From the NCBI GenBank assembly GCA_021784535.1, contig JAJYHW010000068.1, positions 1 through 9,399 of the forward strand: 9,399 nt of DNA. Direction: 5' to 3'. The DNA is from a bacterium. Lineage in GTDB: Bacteria; Patescibacteriota; Microgenomatia; Levybacterales; UBA12049. Of this stretch, positions 1 through 5,791 are shown one piece after another. A program made the translations under genes and the position numbers. Within the stretch, counting starts at the first letter, position 1; each line of letters begins with the position of its first letter. The notes below the pieces were generated by a model. The model searched no databases, was not told the DNA's origin, and was given only the letters and a program-made list of their open reading frames with translations.

Positions 1-604
1 GGACACTATTAAATGTATACATACAAAGAACAAATGAGATCACAGAAACAATAAGCACCCATGATTTTTTTCTCATGGCATACAAAAATGACCATACCCC
101 AAACACGATAAAAAAGCTCGCAACATTTGCCTCAAACGCAGCACGCGAAAGCATGATATTCCATGGAGAAACTGCCATAATCAATGCTGAAGCCAGTGCT
201 ATTTTTTGAACTTTGCTCTTATGCGGGCTTTCTTTCGAGTCGTAATAAGCAAAAAGTTCCTTTACTAAAAAGTACGTAACCAAAACGGTGAGTACCCCAA
301 ACAGTGCAGAAGGAAATCTGACAGCAAATGCATCCAAACCAAAAATCCAAACCGGAATTACCGTAAGATACGCATAAACTGGAGGCTTATAGTCTCCAAA
401 CGAAACAAAAGAGGTATATGGTAAGAAATGCCCAAACTCATCTCTTCCATCAATGCCAACCGCGTATGCATTATATCCCCATGCTACCTCATCCCAGGTA
501 AGAGAAGGCGGATTTATTCCAAGCTGATAAAACCGCAGTACAGCAGCAAGCAGAACAATAAGAAATAACCAAAACCATGATTTGTGTAATAATTGCAAAC
601 TCAT
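1..604 (-). CDS. ArnT/PMT-like GT-C glycosyltransferase, N-terminal part (runs off left edge)
   Basis: An open frame runs leftward from an ATG at 604 to the window edge, giving 201 codons with no stop. The N-terminus has a hydrophobic helix (about 10-24), then a first outer loop with WDE at 37-39, a second acidic pair DE (55-56) and DYKPP at 71-75, then RFPSALFG (96-103) and SPWNIMLSRAAFEAN (146-160), with further helices between. A long acidic first loop followed by PP and RxPSALFG is typical of family-39/ArnT-like GT-C enzymes, which move a sugar (or similar group) from a polyprenyl-phosphate donor at the outer membrane face. Acceptor and sugar are unknown. The gene follows a DPM1-like GT2, a plausible donor maker, in the same frame after its TAA at 635-637. 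An in-frame GTG at 622-620 has a better-placed GAGG and may be the true start, adding six residues. Only the N-terminal portion is visible. Confidence 0.85.
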   Translation of the reverse strand, partial: MSLQLLHKSWFWLFLIVLLAAVLRFYQLGINPPSLTWDEVAWGYNAYAVGIDGRDEFGHFLPYTSFVSFGDYKPPVYAYLTVIPVWIFGLDAFAVRFPSALFGVLTVLVTYFLVKELFAYYDSKESPHKSKVQKIALASALIMAVSPWNIMLSRAAFEANVASFFIVFGVWSFLYAMRKKSWVLIVSVISFVLCMYTFNSV

Positions 605-634
605 TTCAAATTCATTTCGCACCTCTACCTCATT

Positions 635-1354
635 TTACTCAACAAATCGATACTTTAGCAATGTCCAAAGCGCTTTTGTGCCGTCTCTCAACGCGTATAG
701 TTTTTTCCCTTCTTGATAACTGCGCGGTCTGGTCACGATAGTAACTTCAGCAATTTTATATCCTCTCTTTAATAATTTCGCAGTAATCTCAGGCTCGAAA
801 TCAAAACCTTTTGCATGCAATTGCATTTTTGTCAAAGCTTCCCGCGGCATTAATTTATAACAACATTCCATATCAGTCAGCCAATGACGATATAAAATAC
901 TAGTAGTCAGACTCAAAAATTTATTACCTACATAATGCATGAGAAATACCGGAGTATGCTCATCTTTTTTGAGGTTGGGAAGACGCTTCAATCTTGTTCC
1001 GTAGACTACTGGCTTTTTACTTTTTTCAAGTTCATGGAGAAGACGAATTATATCCGCCGGGTTATATTCCAGATCAGCATCCTGAATAACGATATAGTCT
1101 CCGGTCGCCTTTTGCAGCCCCGTCCTCACAGCAGCCCCTTTGCCAAGATTCCTTTTATGTTTAATAAACTTATAATTGGAAATTGGAAATTGGAAATTGG
1201 AAATTGCCGTTGCCGAAGCATCGGTTGAACCATCGTCAACCACAATATACTCAACACTCGCTACGGGAAATTTGACGGATAAGACCTTTTTGAGCAGTTT
1301 GCCGACGGTTTTTTCTTCATTATAAACAGGAATAATAATAGATAATTTTTTCAT
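635..1354 (-). CDS. DPM1-like family 2 glycosyltransferase (polyprenyl-phosphate sugar synthase type)
   Basis: This 239-residue protein has a GT-A fold of the DPM1/GtrB/CsbB type, which transfers one sugar from a nucleotide donor to polyprenyl phosphate at the cytoplasmic membrane face. Visible motifs are IIIPVYNEE (6-14), the nucleotide-binding DDGSTD (40-45), the metal-binding QDADLEY (91-97) and a DMECCYKLMPREAL block (161-174). The C-terminal FDFEPEITAKLLKRGY and the RSYQEGKKL region are very like bacterial DPM1 homologues. There are no C-terminal membrane helices, so it is probably peripheral, unlike GtrB or CsbB. The ATG lies 10 nt after the YfhO-family stop, with a weak AGG 6 nt upstream, so it is probably co-transcribed. 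Oddity: residues 50-61 come from a heptanucleotide repeat tract lying in the variable linker before the conserved RNLGKGAA segment (68-75). The sugar cannot be assigned. Confidence 0.93.
   Translation of the reverse strand: MKKLSIIIPVYNEEKTVGKLLKKVLSVKFPVASVEYIVVDDGSTDASATAISNFQFPISNYKFIKHKRNLGKGAAVRTGLQKATGDYIVIQDADLEYNPADIIRLLHELEKSKKPVVYGTRLKRLPNLKKDEHTPVFLMHYVGNKFLSLTTSILYRHWLTDMECCYKLMPREALTKMQLHAKGFDFEPEITAKLLKRGYKIAEVTIVTRPRSYQEGKKLYALRDGTKALWTLLKYRFVE
1174..1206. repeat. Heptanucleotide tandem repeat, unit TTGGAAA, about 4.7 copies
   Basis: Perfect 7-bp periodicity over 33 bp. On the coding (minus) strand it reads as repeated AATTTCC and encodes residues 50-61 of the DPM1-like GT2, with a 7-residue amino-acid period (ISNFQFP then ISN). 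It sits in a surface linker of the GT-A domain, between the DDGSTD motif and the conserved RNLGKGAA segment. One extra or missing unit would shift the frame. Confidence 0.93.
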
Positions 1355-1364
1355 TCAAAACCTA

Positions 1365-3611
1365 TTATAACAAGCTATCCGAAAAAATAACGCGATGAAT
1401 TCCTTTAGGAATCAAAACACCACGGAAGTTATAATCAGTACGATAAATTTTCCCTTTTTTTCCATCAATTGTCACATGCCACGTTGGATAAAAGGTATCT
1501 GTTAAAACAAGAAATGATTCTCCATTACTTTTTGTCAGGAGAGAAACAGCATTTGCCTGATACCTCATTATATGGACAGTTCCGCTTACAAAACGCTTCT
1601 TCAATACACCCCACCCTTCCACGATAGCAGTTGTATGTAAATCAATATTTTTTGCAAAGAGAAAATCAATCGCCTCTTTTTTTGATACAGCAGACTGTAT
1701 CCTTTGTACAAAAAATGCGCGAGGAAAAGCATTTTTATTTTTATAGATTCGTGTATGTCCTTCAGTAAAAACTTTTATCAGCTTCGGTTCTTTAATGCGT
1801 GAAAGACTTAAAATATATTTGACACCAAACAGATCTATAAGCGGTGAATTTATCCTTGTTGGCGTAATGATTCTATCAAAACCAAAAGGCGCACTGATAT
1901 CAGGCTTACCACGGGCAATCGCAGCCTGCAACTCTCCGTATCGCCTAAGATATAACGGATCATACCCGTCCAGACTCTGCACATGATACATGATAGAAAA
2001 ATTCGGCGGCAGTATCGCAGAATCAGTTGTCATTATACGAAATTGTCCTTGTTTTTGTTGTTTTTGCAAATATGAAATGGCGGAAGTATTTGGAAAAAGA
2101 TATTGCTGCAAGGTAAACGGATCAAATTTCCATGTAAATCTCAATAGGTCAAATAGCGTAAGTATCAGAAAAAGAATCAATATTTTTTTGGATATATTTG
2201 AAAAGAAAACTGGAATAATCAATAAGACTGATACGGCTGCATACAGCGCTGTCGGAAGCAATAAATTATGTTTTGCAACCGCTACCTGCTCTAGAGAAAT
2301 TGGAATTGTGTAAGCATGCATTCGCAGTATATATATCCATAACAATGCAAGAATAAATCCGACAAAGAAAATTGGATAAAGAATCGTTATTCTCTTTTTT
2401 TGCCGGATATAATAATCAATCCCAAATGCAGCCAGCACTGCCAATGAAAAATCAGTAAGAAAGAGCAATCGTGTCGGTTGCGATGTCGAAATAAAAGGAA
2501 TATGCCAGATAAAAGGAAGTTTTGCAAAAAATGTCGGTAAAGCAAAAATTAATGAAAGGAAAAAGATTGTCCCGAAAAAAAGCGTTTTTTTATCTTTTCT
2601 GAAAAACATCGCATAAAGCGCTACGATCAGTGGTCCAATCCCGACGTATCCAACCATTTCTCCATAATTCCATGTTCCCCAATAATTAAGCGTTGCTGGA
2701 TTACCAAAGAAATCAGGAGCGATAAACTGGATGAGATGCTGATACGGAATGAACCAGCCGTCTTTTTGCCAGATCTGGTCAATATTCCTTGCTGAAAGAT
2801 TGATAAACTGCAATGTCGGCAACCATTGGATAGCTGTCAATACGATGAAAATAAAAAAAAGTAAAGAAAAATGACCAAATATTTTCCCAGATCTTCCTGA
2901 TTGCATCCATCGAGCAATAAAATAGAAAAAAACAGTAAGAGCAAGATAAAAAAATGGCTGAATATGTCCAGCAAAAAACGAAAAAACTAAAGATAAAATG
3001 AAAATAGCGCTCCAACGAAACGACACCGTATGTCTTACTGTTATTTTATCTATTGCCAAAAAGCTCAATGGAAGCCATAACGCAACCTGCACCATAGTAT
3101 TCCATTCCATCCACGCAGTCGCATATCCGCAAAACGCGAAAACAACGCCTCCCAAAAGAGACGCGCTTTTTTTTAATCCAAGGTTTTGGAGATAATAATA
3201 AAGAAATAACGCCGACAACAACGGCTGGAGTAATATCAGAAACGACCATCCGATACGAAACGGAAAAATAAAAAGTAACATATTTAACGGGTAAAAAGCA
3301 GCTGTTTGGAAATTAGCAAGCAAAGGAGTACCGGCAAAACTATACGGATTCCACAATGGTAATTGCAAATGCTTTTCGCTCTCTGTCGCGAGATGCCGCC
3401 AGGGATATTGTTGACGTACAGGATCAGTTATCAAAAAATTTTTATAAGGAATGCCGTTGGGGTAATTTTTCGCATAAAGATCCCTAAACGGATGATAGAG
3501 TCCGATAATGGTATCTGAGGGAATGGGAAGTTTGCCATGCAGAATAAATGGATAAGAAAATAAGAGAATAATTAATATAACCACTACCGGTATCTGCAAA
3601 TTCTTTTTCAT
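1365..3611 (-). CDS. YfhO-family multispanning membrane protein, putative GT-C transferase
   Basis: This 748-residue protein starts with a membrane helix (6-24), then a long outer loop with DPVRQQYPW (63-71), LPLWNPYSFAGTPLLANFQ (84-102) and FYPLN (106-110). Many further helices follow up to about 490, with GHIQPFFYLA near 215-224 and APDFFGN at 298-304. A large outer domain follows, with LDGYDPLYLRRY (547-558), LFGVKYIL (594-601) and YPTWHVTIDGK (708-718). This is the YfhO layout. In Bacillus, YfhO is needed to add GlcNAc to lipoteichoic acid outside the membrane from a polyprenyl-phosphate sugar, so an equivalent transfer is inferred. Its ATG overlaps the upstream GT4 stop as ATGA, so translation is probably coupled. 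A DPM1-like GT2 follows 10 nt downstream. Oddity: the protein ends five residues after the VIF strand (741-743) and lacks the closing membrane helix seen in the PTPS-related protein of the same cluster. Confidence 0.9.
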   Translation of the reverse strand: MKKNLQIPVVVILIILLFSYPFILHGKLPIPSDTIIGLYHPFRDLYAKNYPNGIPYKNFLITDPVRQQYPWRHLATESEKHLQLPLWNPYSFAGTPLLANFQTAAFYPLNMLLFIFPFRIGWSFLILLQPLLSALFLYYYLQNLGLKKSASLLGGVVFAFCGYATAWMEWNTMVQVALWLPLSFLAIDKITVRHTVSFRWSAIFILSLVFSFFAGHIQPFFYLALTVFFYFIARWMQSGRSGKIFGHFSLLFFIFIVLTAIQWLPTLQFINLSARNIDQIWQKDGWFIPYQHLIQFIAPDFFGNPATLNYWGTWNYGEMVGYVGIGPLIVALYAMFFRKDKKTLFFGTIFFLSLIFALPTFFAKLPFIWHIPFISTSQPTRLLFLTDFSLAVLAAFGIDYYIRQKKRITILYPIFFVGFILALLWIYILRMHAYTIPISLEQVAVAKHNLLLPTALYAAVSVLLIIPVFFSNISKKILILFLILTLFDLLRFTWKFDPFTLQQYLFPNTSAISYLQKQQKQGQFRIMTTDSAILPPNFSIMYHVQSLDGYDPLYLRRYGELQAAIARGKPDISAPFGFDRIITPTRINSPLIDLFGVKYILSLSRIKEPKLIKVFTEGHTRIYKNKNAFPRAFFVQRIQSAVSKKEAIDFLFAKNIDLHTTAIVEGWGVLKKRFVSGTVHIMRYQANAVSLLTKSNGESFLVLTDTFYPTWHVTIDGKKGKIYRTDYNFRGVLIPKGIHRVIFSDSLL

Positions 3612-4693
3612 AATCTAATTAACTGATCGATATTATAGATAAATTTTTCCTCACTAAAATCGTTTGCCCGTAGTATAGCTTGTTGCGAAAGGTTGTGCCA
3701 TAACGTTTCGTCATATGCTGCTTTTTTTGTTTTTTCCAATAATTCATCCCGTGTATTCCAGAGCAACCCGTTTTTCCCATCAGTTATAATTTCTGATTGT
3801 CCCCCTGCGTTAATAACTATTGGAACCACGCCTGCGCTCATCGCTTCAACTGTCGTCATGCCAAAATGCTCAGCCAATTCCGGATATTTCTTCAGATCTT
3901 CTCCATATCCTGATGCATGCCAGTAAATTTTTGCGTTACGGTACAGATGAAAAAGATCATCACTGGTTTTATTAAGATAAAACACAATCGGATATCCTTT
4001 TGCACTTTTTTGCAACATGCCAAATGCCTCCTTGTCGTCCTCTTTCACACTTGCTGCCAGGTAAAACTGCCAGTCTTTAAGCCCCTGATCCACAAGTTTC
4101 TTAAAAGCCTCGATCATAAAGCCCTGCTTTTTGTAATCTCCACTTATCAAGTTAGTAACCCGAAATCGTCCGACATGAATAATGATATTTTCCTTTCTTA
4201 TGTCTTCAGTCTTATGTCTTATATCCAAACTCACCGGAGGGTAAATCACTGTACTCTTCACTGTGGGAAACAATGAATCATTCAAATGTTTCGTAAACTC
4301 CGAATTATAAAAAATCGTAGAAATATATTTTAATTTAATTTTATCTTTTATCTTTACTTTTTTATCTTGTGATAGCGGTTGTTGTATATGAAGAAAAAGT
4401 TTCGCAGGAAACACAAACGGAATGCTCCCGTCACTTAGGATAACAAATGCGTCATACTTCCTGCTCTGTCGCATTCGTTTAATAAAATTGACAGATGGCG
4501 AAAAAATATTTTTTTGTATTGCTATTTTCTCAAATGAGATGCCAAATCGCTTTTCAACTGCTTTGACATCTTCTTTTTTATCCCAAAAAACAGTTACTTC
4601 ATGCCGTTTGGCTAAGCATGATGCAACCATCATCATATATTTTTCGCCTCCGCCGAGATCATCCAGATAGGGATCAAAAATACCGATTCTCAT
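3608..4693 (-). CDS. GT4-family glycosyltransferase (GT-B fold)
   Basis: This 361-residue protein has two Rossmann-like domains. The N-terminal domain has RIGIFDPYLDDLGGGEKYM (2-20), typical of acceptor-side loops in family-4 enzymes. The C-terminal donor domain has HVGRF (173-177) and the EHFGMTTVE segment at 275-283, in which E275 and E283 form the retaining-GT Ex7E pair, followed by AMSAGVVPIV and GGQSEI (297-302). It should transfer a sugar from a nucleotide donor to a lipid-linked or other glycan acceptor in the cytoplasm; the sugar is unknown. It begins the left-hand part of the minus-strand cluster, with 75 bp separating its ATG from the divergent DUF5652 start. Its stop overlaps the YfhO start. 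There is no clear ribosome-binding site. Oddity: residues 110-119 (lysine-rich) and 157-166 (DIRHKTEDIR) are encoded by two different tracts of 7-bp periodicity, both between conserved parts of the fold. Confidence 0.93.
   Translation of the reverse strand: MRIGIFDPYLDDLGGGEKYMMMVASCLAKRHEVTVFWDKKEDVKAVEKRFGISFEKIAIQKNIFSPSVNFIKRMRQSRKYDAFVILSDGSIPFVFPAKLFLHIQQPLSQDKKVKIKDKIKLKYISTIFYNSEFTKHLNDSLFPTVKSTVIYPPVSLDIRHKTEDIRKENIIIHVGRFRVTNLISGDYKKQGFMIEAFKKLVDQGLKDWQFYLAASVKEDDKEAFGMLQKSAKGYPIVFYLNKTSDDLFHLYRNAKIYWHASGYGEDLKKYPELAEHFGMTTVEAMSAGVVPIVINAGGQSEIITDGKNGLLWNTRDELLEKTKKAAYDETLWHNLSQQAILRANDFSEEKFIYNIDQLIRL
4198..4225. repeat. Degenerate heptanucleotide repeat, four units of form TTNNNTC
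   Basis: Four consecutive 7-mers on the plus strand are TTATGTC, TTCAGTC, TTATGTC and TTATATC. The first and third are identical, which also makes a 14-bp near-repeat. On the minus strand they encode residues 157-166 (DIRHKTEDIR) of the GT4 enzyme, at the junction between its two domains. TCCTTTC at 4191-4197 may be a fifth, decayed unit. Confidence 0.8.
4339..4366. repeat. Degenerate heptanucleotide repeat, unit TTTTATC
   Basis: TTTTATC occurs at 4339-4345, 4346-4352 and 4360-4366, all in one 7-bp register, with a diverged unit TTTACTT at 4353-4359. On the minus strand it encodes the lysine-rich residues 110-119 of the GT4 enzyme, within the N-terminal domain. Low complexity alone could give a similar look, but the shared register across 28 bp supports a repeat. 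Confidence 0.65.
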
Positions 4694-4710
4694 AATGCAG
4701 TCACACTCTT

Positions 4711-4716
4711 ATTCTA
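4711..4716 (-). promoter_or_regulatory. Candidate -10 element for the GT4-YfhO-GT2-GTC segment
   Basis: On the minus strand TAGAAT matches a -10 hexamer, 17 nt upstream of the GT4 ATG at 4693, predicting a very short leader. No good -35 is visible (TATGCA at the right distance is poor). Position supports it, since this 75-bp gap lies between divergent genes, but the motif is common in AT-rich DNA. Confidence 0.3.
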
Positions 4717-4732
4717 TCAATTTTTCTGTCTC

Positions 4733-4761
4733 TTGCATACGTATCTCCGACATGATAGGAT
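4733..4761 (+). promoter_or_regulatory. Candidate promoter for the DUF5652 gene
   Basis: TTGCAT (4733-4738), a 17-nt spacer, then TAGGAT (4756-4761) preceded by TG one base before, an extended -10 pattern. Transcription would start near 4768, just before the ATG at 4769, giving an almost leaderless message. The same bases AGGA (4757-4760) could instead be a ribosome-binding site 8 nt before the ATG; both cannot hold for one transcript. An 8-bp palindrome ATACGTAT lies at 4737-4744 and may be chance. Confidence 0.25.
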
Positions 4762-4768
4762 AAAGCCT

Positions 4769-5020
4769 ATGAATGCAGCTGTTTGGAGCAACGCACTTAT
4801 ATATTTCGTTCTTTTCTGGTCACTTTTCTGGAAAGGCGTGGCACTCTGGAGATCCGCACAATTAAAACAGAGAAACTGGTTTATCGTCATGCTTGTACTG
4901 AGCACTATTGGTATTCTGGAGCTTATTTATCTGTTCCGTTTTGCAAAAAAACGGCTTACGTTTAAAGAAATAAAATCATGGAAAAACGCTTTTATTGTTT
5001 CCACTCCGGAAAAAAAATAA
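4769..5020 (+). CDS. DUF5652-family small two-helix membrane protein
   Basis: This 83-residue protein has two membrane helices (about 8-26 and 36-56). Between and around them are the family's hallmarks: WSLFWKGVALWRSA (17-30), a polar turn, NWFIVMLVLSTIGILELIYLF (36-56), and then a basic tail. I recognise this as DUF5652, a family of unknown function that is frequent in CPR bacteria. The ATG at 4769 is preferred over one 36 nt upstream, because AGGA lies 8 nt before it and the family begins near here. It is the only plus-strand gene in the window. It is convergent with the WaaE-like GT2 (3 bp between stop codons) and divergent from the GT4. The basic C-terminal extension (about 57-83) is longer than the usual short tail. 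Function and partners are unknown. Confidence 0.85.
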   Translation: MNAAVWSNALIYFVLFWSLFWKGVALWRSAQLKQRNWFIVMLVLSTIGILELIYLFRFAKKRLTFKEIKSWKNAFIVSTPEKK

Positions 5021-5023
5021 AAT

Positions 5024-5791
5024 CTATTTCTTCTTAATTCCTTTGTTTTGCTGCTGCAGCTCCCACAAGCGTGCATACGTAATAAACATACTGAATCCCT
5101 GATACATACTTTCGATAAGCCCTGCAGTACCCGCTTTGTAGCCTTTTTGCCTGACATACGAATCATAAAAAGCAGTCATTATCACTCGGAAGAAGCGCCA
5201 CCAGGACATATATGGATGATTCGCATGAAATCGCAATTCTGCTTCAATTTTTGACCACTGAATCGTTTTATTTAGCATGCTTGTCAGATCCTGATGCGTA
5301 TAATGCCTGATATACCCCTCATCCAGATCACCGATATCTCCATTCACCCGTGGGCTTTCATGCAATTCACCATACCATTCTTCAAATTTTGATTTTTTAA
5401 ACAATCTTTCAAGTTTCTCCATGGCCGGCCATTCATGATTGCCGAGATAGAAATTTTTTCTGTTAACCCGATAGGCAGCATAAATATCTTTTTTTCGTTC
5501 CAAAACTGATTGGATCGCTCTTGCAAGCTCAGGAGAAACCCTCTCATCCACATCAAGGTATAAAATCCAGCGGCCTTTTGCTTTTTTCAAGCCTAAATTT
5601 CGTTTTTTTGCGAAACTTTCCGATGAATACGGGTAAACTGACGCGCCCAATAACTTTGCAAGCTCCGCTGTTCTATCTGTTGAATAATCATCAATAACAA
5701 TTACTTCATCGCAAAAAGAAACTGAATCCATGCAATCCGCGATCAGATCTTCAGCATTTCTGGTAAGAATCACTACTGATATATTTTTCAT
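5024..5791 (-). CDS. WaaE/KdtX-like family 2 glycosyltransferase
   Basis: This 255-residue protein has a GT-A domain with VVILTRNAE (6-14), DDYSTD (34-39), FAKKRNLGL (60-68) and the metal-binding LDVDE (79-83). The family-specific half follows: NFYLGNHEWPAMEKLERLF (113-131), GELHE (141-145) and HYTHQDL (163-169). This order of motifs is that of the LPS-core beta-1,4-glucosyltransferase WaaE group, which adds a hexose to a cytoplasmic-face acceptor. The exact sugar is not predictable, and CPR bacteria generally lack classical LPS, so another surface glycan is likelier. The C-terminal segment about 196-243 is aromatic and hydrophobic and may bind the membrane. Its ATG overlaps the flippase stop as ATGA, suggesting coupled translation. 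It ends at a TAG 3 bp from the convergent DUF5652 stop, with no visible hairpin terminator. Confidence 0.92.
   Translation of the reverse strand: MKNISVVILTRNAEDLIADCMDSVSFCDEVIVIDDYSTDRTAELAKLLGASVYPYSSESFAKKRNLGLKKAKGRWILYLDVDERVSPELARAIQSVLERKKDIYAAYRVNRKNFYLGNHEWPAMEKLERLFKKSKFEEWYGELHESPRVNGDIGDLDEGYIRHYTHQDLTSMLNKTIQWSKIEAELRFHANHPYMSWWRFFRVIMTAFYDSYVRQKGYKAGTAGLIESMYQGFSMFITYARLWELQQQNKGIKKK

Noticed and set aside
1174..1206. Heptad tract as a CRISPR array
   Set aside because: The units are 7 bp, contiguous, without spacers, and lie in a coding frame.
935..1228. Plus-strand open frame of 97 codons opposite the GT2
   Set aside because: It is the antisense shadow of a conserved enzyme; its NWKLEIGN peptides come only from reading the heptad repeat on the other strand.
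3167..3174. Eight-base homopolymer in the YfhO gene (and another at 5010-5017 at the end of the DUF5652 gene) as contingency loci
   Set aside because: Runs of this length are expected by chance in such AT-rich DNA, and both frames are intact.
3917..4276. Plus-strand open frame of 119 codons opposite the GT4
   Set aside because: It has no recognisable domain, and the conserved GT-B motifs are on the minus strand in the same DNA.
5000..5040. Bidirectional intrinsic terminator between the convergent genes
   Set aside because: The A/T-rich run is present, but I see no GC-rich inverted repeat forming a stem.
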